This document shows positions 1 through 6,343 of a stretch of DNA of 6,343 nt, one piece after another. The notes under the pieces are model-generated. The model had not been told where the DNA came from. It did not search any database and saw nothing but the letters and a program-made list of their open reading frames with translations. The translations under genes and the position numbers were made by a program. Source of the DNA: CAYMST01 sp964393115 (GTDB lineage Bacteria; Bacteroidota; Bacteroidia; Cytophagales; Cyclobacteriaceae); the NCBI GenBank assembly GCA_964393115.1, contig CAYMST010000271.1, positions 1 to 6,343 on the forward strand, in the 5' to 3' direction. Position 1 is the first letter of the stretch, and the number at the start of each line of letters is the position of its first letter.

Positions 1-1515
1 CAAGATGTTCTCGAAAAAATGGAACACTTTAAAGCTTGGGATTTTGAATCTGACGTTAATCAGATAACTGGTAAACTTGGATTAAATGATTTGAGCTTAA
101 AGGTGTCTGCCCTATCTGGTGGACAGCAAAAACGTGTTGCCTTAGCACAGTTACTACTCGCTGAGCCTGATTTTATCATATTAGATGAGCCTACTAACCA
201 CCTGGATGTTGAGGCAATTGAATGGTTAGAGGGGTACCTTTCCAAAAGCACGAGTACTATTTTGATGGTTACTCATGATCGCTATTTCATGGAGAATGTC
301 GCGGATATCGTTTTCGAACTCGACCGAGGGGCAATATACAGTCACCCTGGGAGCTACTCTAAGTTTTTAGAACGCAAAGCTGAGCGTGAAGCAAACTTGG
401 CGTTAGAGGTAGGTAAAGCAAAAAACTTATTAAAGACAGAGCTAGATTGGATGCGAAGACAACCAAAAGCACGAGGTACCAAGGCCAAGTATCGTGTAGA
501 TGCTTTTTATGATCTTAAAGACAAGGCTCATCAAAAGGTAGGGGGAAAGTCTCTCGATATCGATGTCAAGGTAGCTCGTCAGGGTAAGAAAATCCTTGAG
601 CTCGAACAGGTCAATAAGGCCTATGGTGATAAAACTCTGATTAAAGACTTCAGTTATGTCTTTAAGAAAAAGGACAGAATTGGCATTGTTGGAAAAAATG
701 GTGTCGGGAAGTCCACTTTTCTCAATGTCATCACCGGAGCTGCGGATGTCGATTCTGGAGAAATCATTAGTGGTCAAACCACCAAGATAGGGTATTATAC
801 CCAGGATATTACAGCTATAAACCCTGAAAACCGGGTTATAGAAGAGGTACAAAAAATTGCGGAATTTATTGAGTTAGGATCAGGAGGACAGGTGTCTGTT
901 TCTAAGTTCCTAGATATGTTTCTCTTTCCACCAGAAAAACAATACACCTATATTTCTAAATTAAGCGGGGGGGAGAAGAAGCGTTTGCAATTACTTAAAG
1001 TACTGGTTGCCAACCCTAACTTTTTAATCCTAGATGAGCCAACCAATGATTTAGATATAGATACACTCAACGTATTAGAATCATATTTGGAGAACTTTCC
1101 AGGTTGCCTGATGATCGTATCCCACGATCGTTATTTCATGGATAAGCTAACCGATCACCTTTTTGTCTTTGATGGAGATGGAGTAATCAGAGATTTCAAT
1201 GGTAATTATACCGATTATCAGGATGATCAGAAGAGTAGAGAGAGGGAACTTAAGAGAAGTAATGAGAAGAAAGAAGTTAAAGTAAAAGAGAAGACCGCTG
1301 AGAGAAAACTGTCTTATCAGGAAAAGAAAGAGTTTGAAGGTTTAGAAACACTTATTGATGAGCTGGAAGAACAGAAATCTACCCTTGTGGAAAAAATGAA
1401 TAATGTTCAGAATCATGAAGAACTCATGACGCTCTCTCAGGAATTAGGTGAATTGGACACTAAACTGGAAGACGCAACGGAGCGCTGGATGGAACTTGGA
1501 GAGCTGGCGGAGTGA
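1..1515 (+). CDS. uup: Uup-like ABC-F family ATPase, 5'-truncated by window edge
   Basis: This is a soluble ABC-F protein with two nucleotide-binding domains and no membrane segments. The family acts on ribosomes, and Uup-type members are also tied to DNA-branch processing and transposon excision. The frame is open from base 1, six codons before the first ATG (position 19), so that ATG is not the true start. About 120 N-terminal residues, including the first Walker A, appear to be missing. Numbering from the ATG at 19: first domain signature LSGGQQKR at 32-39, Walker B with DEPTNHLD to 63, and H-loop THDRYF at 85-90. The inter-domain arm (about 130-166) has the Trp/Arg/Lys-rich pattern typical of Uup (WMRRQPKARGTKAKYR). 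Second domain: Walker A GKNGVGKST at 225-233, Gln262, signature LSGGEKKR at 315-322, Walker B to 346, and His369. Residues 405-498 form a highly charged, probable coiled-coil tail like the DNA-binding tail of Uup. All visible ATPase motifs are intact. The ABC-F assignment is firm; the Uup subfamily rests on the arm and tail. Confidence 0.95.
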   Translation, partial: QDVLEKMEHFKAWDFESDVNQITGKLGLNDLSLKVSALSGGQQKRVALAQLLLAEPDFIILDEPTNHLDVEAIEWLEGYLSKSTSTILMVTHDRYFMENVADIVFELDRGAIYSHPGSYSKFLERKAEREANLALEVGKAKNLLKTELDWMRRQPKARGTKAKYRVDAFYDLKDKAHQKVGGKSLDIDVKVARQGKKILELEQVNKAYGDKTLIKDFSYVFKKKDRIGIVGKNGVGKSTFLNVITGAADVDSGEIISGQTTKIGYYTQDITAINPENRVIEEVQKIAEFIELGSGGQVSVSKFLDMFLFPPEKQYTYISKLSGGEKKRLQLLKVLVANPNFLILDEPTNDLDIDTLNVLESYLENFPGCLMIVSHDRYFMDKLTDHLFVFDGDGVIRDFNGNYTDYQDDQKSRERELKRSNEKKEVKVKEKTAERKLSYQEKKEFEGLETLIDELEEQKSTLVEKMNNVQNHEELMTLSQELGELDTKLEDATERWMELGELAE

Positions 1516-1523
1516 CTTGGTTG

Positions 1524-1555
1524 AAGGTCGTTCTTAGAGACGGTCTTTATTCTTT
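1524..1555 (+). terminator. Rho-independent terminator after the ABC-F gene
   Basis: A nine-base-pair stem (AAGGTCGTT paired with GACGGTCTT, including three G-U pairs) encloses a six-base loop, CTTAGA. It is followed at once by the T-rich run TATTCTTT. It begins nine bases after the stop codon of the ABC-F gene, where a terminator is expected, and so separates that gene from the ligase gene downstream. Confidence 0.65.
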
Positions 1556-1606
1556 GCAGATAGATAGTTCGATTGTGATTAATCTAATTAAATTGGGTTT
1601 GTCTTA

Positions 1607-1634
1607 TTGATGCTTGACTAATAGCTTCTATAAT
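1607..1634 (+). promoter_or_regulatory. Possible promoter for the glutamine-synthetase-like gene
   Basis: TTGATG at 1607-1612 and a perfect TATAAT at 1629-1634 are separated by 16 bases, about 80 bases before the ATG at 1713 and after the preceding terminator. The layout suits a promoter with a modest leader. The caution is that Bacteroidota primary sigma factors prefer a TTTG / TAnnTTTG type promoter, which I do not see here, and an A/T-rich spacer gives TATAAT by chance fairly often. Confidence 0.25.
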
Positions 1635-1712
1635 CCATCTTTCTGTACTGGTTGATAGCTATAGCACAATACCAAAGTAATTTCTCTAGATAAAAACGAA
1701 ATAGACAACCTT

Positions 1713-3050
1713 ATGGATATTGAAGAAGTTCTTGATGAAATACGCGAATCCGGACATCAGAGGGTAAAGTTTGCGGTAACTGACATTGATGGCGTATTAA
1801 GAGGTAAATATGTTCATAAGGGAAAACTACTTGAAGGTGTAGAAAGTGGCGTAGGCTTTTGTGATGTGGTATTTGGATGGGATAGTTCGGATAGGTGTTA
1901 CGAAAATACCCGTTTTACTGGCTGGCATTCTGGTTATCCAGATAAAAAAGCTTGGATCGACCTGTCAACATTTAGGAATATCCCTTGGGAAAACGAGCAG
2001 CCTTTCTTTTTGGCTGATTTTGAGCGATCGAATCTAGAGGTGTGTCCGCGAACGCTATTAAAAAAGGTGATTAGTAAATCGGAGAAAATGGGATTTCGTC
2101 CCATGATGGCTCAGGAGTATGAATGGTTCAACTTTCAGGAAACACCTCAAAGCCTGCATGATAAAGCGTTTACAAATCTAGTTCCTTTAACGCCAGGAAT
2201 GTTTGGGTATTCTATTCTTCGAACCTCTCAAAATGCTGGATACATAAACGAGTTGTTGCAATATATGGATAAACTGCAAGTACCTATAGAGGGATTGCAT
2301 ACGGAAACAGGACCGGGAGTTTATGAGGGCTGCATATTATATTCGGAAGCACTTGAAGCTGCGGACAGAGCTGTTATTTTTAAAACAGCTGTCAAAGAAA
2401 TTGCTGCTAAACATCATTTGATGGCAAGTTTTATGGCGAAATGGAGAGCTGATTTGCCGGGTTGCGGAGGGCATATACATCAAAGTCTTTGGACCGGAAG
2501 TGATAAAAATGCGTTTTTCTCCGGGGAAGGTTTAAGCACCATAGGGAAACATTATTTAGCCGGACTTCTGCATTGTCTGCCTGATATCATGCCGATTTTT
2601 GCACCAACCGTAAACAGTTATAAAAGGCTTGTAAAAGGCACTTGGGCACCCATCAATGTCTCTTGGGGACATGACAACCGTACTACAGCATTTAGAGTAA
2701 TCAATGGATCCAAGCGATCTATGAGGATTGAGAATCGTGTTCCAGGTGCAGATATAAACCCTTACTTAGGAATGGCGGCGAGTTTGTCTGCTGGACTATA
2801 TGGGATTGAGCACAAACTGGAATTGAAGGTGGAGGAAACTACAGGAAGTAGCTATCAACATAAACAGACAGAAATACTACCTCATAATTTATATGAAGCC
2901 ACCATTAAAATGAAGGAGTCCGATGTCGCAAAGGAGATTCTAGGGGAGGCGTTTATAGAGCATTTTATCGAAACAAGACTATGGGAATGGGAACAATATA
3001 TGTCTGCTGTAACAGACTGGGAGGCGAAGCGGTATTTTGAGATTATTTAG
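1713..3050 (+). CDS. Glutamine-synthetase-fold ligase (GS-like, possible gamma-glutamyl-amine ligase)
   Basis: Members of this cytoplasmic family use ATP to activate the gamma-carboxylate of glutamate and join it to ammonia or to an organic amine such as a polyamine, ethanolamine or isopropylamine. The 445-residue length is usual for GS-type enzymes. The N-terminal beta-grasp region includes DIDGVLRGK (24-32). The catalytic domain has the metal-binding glutamates of AQEYEW (133-138), then HTETGPGVYEG (196-206, with Glu198 and Glu205), and GCGGHIH (250-256) with the metal- and glutamate-binding histidines. It continues with NSYKR (301-305), arginines in DNRTTAFR (321-328), and RIENRVPGADINPYL (338-352). 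The tail TDWEAKRYFE is common in GS-like paralogues. All active-site classes are present, so it should be active. The ATG at 1713 places the first strand correctly and has an A-rich, SD-less leader. Downstream lie a kinase and a HAD protein on the same strand but almost 700 bases away. The divergent sequence and this context argue for a GS-like ligase rather than the main glutamine synthetase; the amine substrate is unknown. Confidence 0.9.
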   Translation: MDIEEVLDEIRESGHQRVKFAVTDIDGVLRGKYVHKGKLLEGVESGVGFCDVVFGWDSSDRCYENTRFTGWHSGYPDKKAWIDLSTFRNIPWENEQPFFLADFERSNLEVCPRTLLKKVISKSEKMGFRPMMAQEYEWFNFQETPQSLHDKAFTNLVPLTPGMFGYSILRTSQNAGYINELLQYMDKLQVPIEGLHTETGPGVYEGCILYSEALEAADRAVIFKTAVKEIAAKHHLMASFMAKWRADLPGCGGHIHQSLWTGSDKNAFFSGEGLSTIGKHYLAGLLHCLPDIMPIFAPTVNSYKRLVKGTWAPINVSWGHDNRTTAFRVINGSKRSMRIENRVPGADINPYLGMAASLSAGLYGIEHKLELKVEETTGSSYQHKQTEILPHNLYEATIKMKESDVAKEILGEAFIEHFIETRLWEWEQYMSAVTDWEAKRYFEII

Positions 3051-3219
3051 GTAAATAATTAATAGAAAGATCACCTTTCGTGTTGACAGAATAGCCAAAT
3101 GCTTCATTTAAATAAAGAAATACCTTGAAATGAGTATAAACTTAGAATCCTGATCATACTGATGGAGGATGAATAAGTTTATCGCGAATTCCATGTAGCA
3201 TTGGAAAATATATTATTAA

Positions 3220-3417
3220 ATGTTAATGACTATGAAGAAAAGAGAACATGACCTTGGATTACTGATCTGCTCAGTTGGTGGATTATCAACAATTTTTGGA
3301 CTAGGAATGGATACCTTCGTAAGCTCACTGGTACAAACTGGAATACTCGTTTTAGGGATAAGTTTCTCTGCTGTTGGAGTGCTTATAATATCTAATTCTG
3401 AACAGTCTGAATCATAA
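3220..3417 (+). CDS. Small hypothetical two-helix membrane protein
   Basis: I do not recognise this 65-residue protein. It has a short charged N-terminus (KKREHD, residues 6-11), a hydrophobic stretch at about 12-30, a short turn with Asp31, a second hydrophobic stretch at about 37-58 rich in Leu, Ile, Val and Gly, and a polar acidic tail (NSEQSES). This is the pattern of a helical hairpin in the inner membrane; the N-terminal positive charges suggest that both ends face the cytoplasm. Three in-frame ATGs (3220, 3226, 3232) are possible starts. The third, beginning MKKREHD, gives a natural N-terminus of 61 residues. No Shine-Dalgarno sequence is visible, as is usual in Bacteroidota. It lies alone between the ligase and kinase genes with spacers of 169 and 322 bases, so no function can be read from context. 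The ordered hydrophobic pattern favours a real gene, but a chance open frame is possible. Confidence 0.5.
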   Translation: MLMTMKKREHDLGLLICSVGGLSTIFGLGMDTFVSSLVQTGILVLGISFSAVGVLIISNSEQSES

Positions 3418-3739
3418 AGAATTACTCTAGAGATATTTTGAGTTGGTATAGCAATATACTACGAGCTGACAAAAACTGAACCATAGATTTGAAACAATAT
3501 CAAGCCTATGTAAAAGAAGTATTACTGAATCACTTCTGTTTTTAGACTATTTTGTGAAATTCGGATAATAAGGTTGAGTATTCCTAAAAATTCAATATTG
3601 ACATCACTAGAAGAGAGTCGTAGCTATTGCCGAATTCATCTATCCAATGACAACTTGAATTTGTAACATCCATATCTCAAAATTGGTGAGCTAGTCAGAT
3701 TCATTACCTATATTACATTAGATTATTCATGTTTAGATT
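3418..3739 (+). other. Intergenic stretch with no recognisable gene
   Basis: These 322 bases lie between the small membrane protein and the kinase. In all frames I find only short open runs of about 30 codons or fewer, such as a 29-codon ATG frame on the minus strand, and none resembles a known domain. The sequence is AT-rich. The only structured element is the hairpin at 3515-3543. The promoter for the kinase-HAD pair presumably lies in the right half, but I could not find a convincing TTTG / TAnnTTTG pair. Confidence 0.5.
3515..3543 (+). terminator. Weak candidate terminator after the small membrane protein gene
   Basis: A perfect but short six-base-pair inverted repeat (AGAAGT / ACTTCT) with an 11-base loop is followed by GTTTTT. 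It sits about 100 bases after the stop codon at 3417. The stem is A/T-rich and short, so this could be chance. Confidence 0.25.
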
Positions 3740-4780
3740 TTGAAAAAGTTTAAGTTCAGTAGTGTAGTCCGAGAAGCTTGGGAAAACTATGATACTAGTA
3801 GACAAATTACGTCTATAGAGGATATTAGCGCTAAAGTTTCTACAAACTATGTCTATCGAATGCTACTCGATGATGGTGAGACTATTATTGGGAAACTGAG
3901 CTACTTTGGTCATTATGAGCATTTCGTAGAGGACCACAGCACCATTAATGCTTTATCAAATAACCTCACAAAACCGTTTCAAAATCTCTTAGCAAAATCT
4001 CTATTCAAGGGAAACCAACTATACACTTACCGCTATAAGGATAGTTTTTTGGATGCTTGGGTAGTATTCTATAATCCAATTAGCATTGGAGATAAGCTCC
4101 CTAGAAGACTGGAAGAACGGCATATCCGAAGCTTAGGTAGACAAATCGGACAATTTCATAAGATGTGTACGAATGTTCGTAATGTACTTCCTCAAACCAC
4201 AAAAACACTTATTCATGATATCGATCATTTAAAGAATATTCTCCAAACAGATCGAGGTCAATTTGAGCATCGAGGAACCCATGAGTTGATTTTGCAACAG
4301 TGCGATATATTCCTTGAAAATTCGGAAAGATACAACTACAATAAGTTTCCCAAGATACCCGTGTTTGTAGATTGGAACATTGGTAATTTCTCTGTGGATA
4401 ATGACCTTCAGCTATTCTCCAGGTGGGATTATGACTGGTTTCGAACTTCTTCGCGTGTACTAGACTTTTACTTTTTTAGTAGGGTCGTATCTGACATTGG
4501 GGATAGGACGGTATTTAGCTACGTTATAGCCCCATTGAATGAAGAACGATTTTTACTTTTTCTTAAGGAATATCATGCGCAATTCCCATTGACTGTTGAC
4601 GAAGTGTACTTCATTAAGGAAGCCTATCGCTTTTTCATTCTTAATTATGTGATCAAAGACGGAAGATATTTCTTTCATGAATTATACGCTTCTAAACTTC
4701 AGCGCGAAGCTTTTGAGGTTTATTTCCCACAAATTGATAAATTCGACACCGAAAGTATACTGTCTGCTTTGGCGCTTTAA
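3740..4780 (+). CDS. Aminoglycoside/choline-kinase-fold (APH family) phosphotransferase, TTG start
   Basis: A 346-residue protein of the APH/choline kinase/homoserine kinase II superfamily, which transfers phosphate from ATP to small hydroxylated molecules in the cytoplasm. The N-lobe has strands around 37-54 with the probable ATP-binding Lys52 (IIGKLS) and a helix carrying Glu64. The C-lobe has the catalytic loop VDWNIGNF (210-217): Asp211 as catalytic base and Asn216 exactly five residues on, matching the HGDxxxxN pattern except that Phe-Val replace His-Gly. WDYDW (229-233) follows, corresponding to the metal-binding IDF/DFG-like segment. An in-frame TAG at 3734-3736 blocks any earlier start, and the next ATG (position 3860, residue 41) would cut the first strand, so TTG at 3740 is the best start. 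The stop is 17 bases before the HAD gene, implying one transcript. True antibiotic resistance is unlikely; the substrate is more probably a metabolite such as an amino alcohol or sugar. The fold is clear, the substrate is not. Confidence 0.85.
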   Translation: MKKFKFSSVVREAWENYDTSRQITSIEDISAKVSTNYVYRMLLDDGETIIGKLSYFGHYEHFVEDHSTINALSNNLTKPFQNLLAKSLFKGNQLYTYRYKDSFLDAWVVFYNPISIGDKLPRRLEERHIRSLGRQIGQFHKMCTNVRNVLPQTTKTLIHDIDHLKNILQTDRGQFEHRGTHELILQQCDIFLENSERYNYNKFPKIPVFVDWNIGNFSVDNDLQLFSRWDYDWFRTSSRVLDFYFFSRVVSDIGDRTVFSYVIAPLNEERFLLFLKEYHAQFPLTVDEVYFIKEAYRFFILNYVIKDGRYFFHELYASKLQREAFEVYFPQIDKFDTESILSALAL

Positions 4781-4797
4781 TACAAAAACAATAGACG

Positions 4798-5655
4798 ATG
4801 ATTGAGGTAAAACCCTTTGGCGATATTATTGATAAGTATCAGGTTGTTTTCTTTGATGCCTTTGGTGTGTTGAAAAACTATAATGGACTTATACCTGGAA
4901 TTCAGGGGACATTAGAGTATTTAAAAGAAAATGATATTGACTTCTATATTCTTACCAATGATGCCTCACGTTCTCCACAAGGGTTAGCCAAATCTTATCA
5001 GGAACAAGGGGTAAAGGACATTACTTCCGGTAGAATTATCTCCTCAGGCATGCTGGCTAGAGAATATTTGGGATATAAATTTAGAGGTGGAGTAGTCGCA
5101 TATTTGGGTACGGAAAGCTCTGCTCATTATATCGAGTCATTAGGTATTCAAACTATTTCCATTGCAGATGTGGATTTGAACAAACTTGATGATGTCAGTG
5201 CACTGGTACTCTTGGATGATGAAGGTTTCGATTGGAATAGTGAAATTAACAAAACGATCAACCTTTTAAGGTATAAGAATATCCCCGTTATTGTGGCCAA
5301 TACAGATGAGGCTTATCCTACCTCCAAACGTGAAATTGCAGTGGCTATTGGTGGTATTGCGGATATGCTTGAGCAAGTAGTCGGTAGGAAATTTATGCGT
5401 TTCGGAAAACCTGATGCACAGATGTTCAATTTTGCATATCAGCACGTTCTAAAAACCAATAACGTATCCAAACATCGTGTCTTAATGGTAGGAGATACGC
5501 TAGAGACAGATATCATTGGAGGGAATAAATTTGGAATAGATACCGCCTTAGTACTCTCCGGTAATACACTCGAAGAGTATGTTGAGGCGCGTATTCGTTC
5601 TACAGGAATTATACCCGATTATATCTGCGACTCTGCCGTAATCCACCAATCATAG
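4798..5655 (+). CDS. Class IIA HAD-superfamily hydrolase-like protein with altered motif I
   Basis: A 285-residue protein of the NagD-like (IIA) branch of the HAD superfamily, whose known members dephosphorylate small phosphates in the cytoplasm. Motif I is VVFFDAFGVLKN (16-27) with nucleophile Asp20. Motif II is ILTNDAS (51-57), with Thr53 and Asn54. The IIA-type cap lies between about 75 and 200. Motif III is FGKPDAQMF (202-210) with Lys204, and motif IV is MVGDTLETDIIGG (230-242) with Asp233 and Asp238. The length suits the IIA group. The oddity is motif I: canonical DxD is replaced by D-A-F, removing the aspartate that normally acts as general acid/base in phosphatases. The gene starts 17 bases after the kinase stop with no SD sequence, so the two are probably co-transcribed and may act on related phosphorylated compounds. 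The fold assignment is firm; whether it is a phosphatase is open. Confidence 0.9.
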   Translation: MIEVKPFGDIIDKYQVVFFDAFGVLKNYNGLIPGIQGTLEYLKENDIDFYILTNDASRSPQGLAKSYQEQGVKDITSGRIISSGMLAREYLGYKFRGGVVAYLGTESSAHYIESLGIQTISIADVDLNKLDDVSALVLLDDEGFDWNSEINKTINLLRYKNIPVIVANTDEAYPTSKREIAVAIGGIADMLEQVVGRKFMRFGKPDAQMFNFAYQHVLKTNNVSKHRVLMVGDTLETDIIGGNKFGIDTALVLSGNTLEEYVEARIRSTGIIPDYICDSAVIHQS

Positions 5656-5723
5656 TTTATTCATTAGTGTAGTAGCCTTGTTTGATACTGATTTACGACA
5701 GTCTTGAGTTATGCATTGCAAGT

Positions 5724-5760
5724 AGGGGAGTACCATTCCCTTAGATTATTGTCTTTCTTT
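5724..5760 (+). terminator. Candidate terminator after the kinase-HAD pair
   Basis: A six-base-pair inverted repeat (AGGGGA / TTCCCT, one G-U pair) with the loop GTACCA is followed by TAGATTATTGTCTTTCTTT, a T-rich but interrupted run. It lies about 70 bases after the HAD stop codon. Its position, between genes converging from both sides, is right for a terminator, but the T-tract is imperfect. Confidence 0.35.
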
Positions 5761-6050
5761 GACCATATTAAGCTTTTCTAAAGTTATGTTTTTAGAAAGC
5801 ATATCATATAACTGAACCATGGTCCATTTCGTAGATGCTTGATTGGTATTAGATATGTCTACTAAGAAGCGATCAATGTAGGGAACCAATATTTACCTTA
5901 TTTGCTTTACCAATGCACTTCATTGCACTGGAAACACACAATCTTATGATCTGATTTTACTGAAATAAAATTATACCATTCATCAAATAAGACCTCATCA
6001 GACGAACTTCTTGCACTACTTCCACGGTGTTCCCGGGTGAATTGACGTGT
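5746..6050 (-). pseudogene. Apparent remnant of a LytTR DNA-binding domain (frameshifted)
   Basis: No intact gene lies in 5656-6097, but minus-strand pieces in three frames read in order like a LytTR domain, the DNA-binding module of AgrA/LytR-type response regulators. The open run 5907-6050 ends in a segment containing FISVKSDHKIV (5937-5969), which resembles the first LytTR strands (FIFVKSD-K-V). After a frame change and stops, the run 5746-5889 contains YIDRFLVDIS and TKWTMVQLYDML (about 5797-5832), like the 'Y-K-I ... T-TM--LE-LP' part. A third frame at 5771-5788 reads HNFRKA, which may match the F-RVHRS end. No receiver domain and no usable start codon are present. I read it as a decayed fragment whose 5' part has been lost, lying just downstream of msrB on the same strand. 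This is alignment by eye of weakly conserved pieces; each open run alone is short enough to occur by chance. Confidence 0.4.
5772..5800. repeat. Imperfect inverted repeat (hairpin) between convergent genes
   Basis: GCTTTTCTAAA (5772-5782) and TTTAGAAAGC (5791-5800) pair over ten base pairs with one bulged T and an eight-base loop. It lies between the rightward HAD gene and the leftward msrB gene. Neither side has a clean T-tract, so terminator function is doubtful. It overlaps the proposed LytTR remnant and may simply be part of it. Confidence 0.4.
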
Positions 6051-6097
6051 CTACCTGTTCATCTTTCCTCAAGGCAATTTATACACCTATTGCGAAG

Positions 6098-6343
6098 CTA
6101 ATCCTTCTCGAAACCAAGTGATACGGAGTTTACACAGTATCTAAGACCCGTTGGGGCCGGTCCGTCATTGAAGACATGTCCTAAATGCCCACCGCAATTG
6201 GCACATGTTATTTCAGTTCGGATCATACCATGAGATTTATCAACCGTCTCAACAATGGCATCATCGCTGGTTGGTTCGAAAAAACTTGGCCATCCAGAGC
6301 CCGAATCAAACTTTTTATCTGATTTAAATAAGGGTGCTTGGCA
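6098..6343 (-). CDS. msrB: Peptide-methionine (R)-S-oxide reductase MsrB, N-terminus off the window
   Basis: The C-terminal 81 residues of MsrB, which reduces methionine-R-sulfoxide in oxidised proteins back to methionine using thioredoxin. The frame is open to the right edge and ends with TAG at 6098-6100, so the start and roughly the first 45-60 residues are missing. Numbering from the visible end: CQAPLFKSDKKFDSGSGWPS begins at residue 1, followed by an HGMIRTEI segment. CANCGGHLGHVFNDG (47-61) holds the second zinc CxxC pair (Cys47, Cys50), and GLRYCVNSVSL (66-76) holds the catalytic Cys70. Cys1 is the second cysteine of the first zinc pair. The position before GWPS, where some MsrBs carry Cys, is Ser16, so recycling would need a cysteine elsewhere or direct thioredoxin attack. 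The gene converges on the HAD gene and is unrelated to the ligase-kinase group. The identification is very secure. Confidence 0.96.
   Translation of the reverse strand, partial: CQAPLFKSDKKFDSGSGWPSFFEPTSDDAIVETVDKSHGMIRTEITCANCGGHLGHVFNDGPAPTGLRYCVNSVSLGFEKD

Noticed and set aside
60..251. 63-residue open frame on the minus strand
   Set aside because: It lies wholly within the ABC-F gene opposite conserved signature and Walker B motifs, and its protein resembles nothing; it is a shadow frame.
442..852. 136-residue open frame on the minus strand
   Set aside because: It overlaps the arm and second Walker A region of the ABC-F gene, whose motifs are unmistakable; the opposite frame is open by chance.
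3065..3079. Small hairpin GAAAG / CTTTC after the ligase gene
   Set aside because: Only five base pairs and no T-tract follows, so it is too weak to call a terminator.
3083..3113. TTGACA with TTAAAT 19 bases downstream, as a possible promoter for the small membrane gene
   Set aside because: The -35-like box is perfect, but the -10 box is poor, the spacing is long, and this motif style is not the usual one in Bacteroidota.
3740..4780. Reading the APH-fold kinase as an antibiotic-resistance enzyme
   Set aside because: The fold is shared by many metabolic kinases, the catalytic loop is divergent, and the neighbours are metabolic; there is no mobile-element context.
5907..6050. Idea that this minus-strand run is a duplicated, decayed N-terminus of MsrB, because of TREH and a CxxC
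   Set aside because: The match to MsrB is limited to a few residues and fails after the CxxC. A LytTR-like reading explains more of the segment and continues into the next frames.

Overview
This window looks like chromosomal DNA from a member of the Bacteroidota, perhaps a Cytophagales- or Flavobacteriia-like marine or soil bacterium. That placement is an inference. It rests on AT-rich sequence, gene starts without a clear Shine-Dalgarno sequence but with A/T-rich leaders, loosely packed genes, and the flavour of the proteins. No rRNA, tRNA, insertion sequence, phage gene or CRISPR array is visible.

Layout, left to right. (1) Positions 1-1515 (+) hold the 3' four-fifths of an Uup-like ABC-F ATPase gene whose start lies off the left edge, followed by a good hairpin-plus-T-tract terminator. 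(2) Positions 1713-3050 (+) encode a complete glutamine-synthetase-fold ligase with its catalytic motifs intact, probably a gamma-glutamyl-amide ligase or a divergent GS. (3) A 689-base interval follows. It holds one plausible small two-helix membrane protein (3220-3417) and otherwise nothing I can assign. (4) Positions 3740-4780 (+), read from a TTG start, encode an aminoglycoside/choline-kinase-fold phosphotransferase. Seventeen bases later, 4798-5655 (+) encodes a class IIA HAD-superfamily protein; the two are almost certainly co-transcribed. (5) Positions 5656-6097 contain no intact gene, but the minus strand appears to carry a decayed LytTR DNA-binding domain. (6) Positions 6098-6343 (-) are the C-terminal part of msrB, methionine-R-sulfoxide reductase, running off the right edge.

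The most interesting part is the ligase, kinase and HAD group. A GS-fold enzyme that may gamma-glutamylate an amine, a small-molecule kinase and a HAD protein lacking the usual second motif-I aspartate could form an undescribed small-molecule pathway. The sequence shows that each protein is well formed. It does not show the substrate, and the ligase is separated from the kinase-HAD pair by nearly 0.7 kb, so the link between them is an inference. The ABC-F and MsrB genes at the edges are ordinary housekeeping or stress functions.
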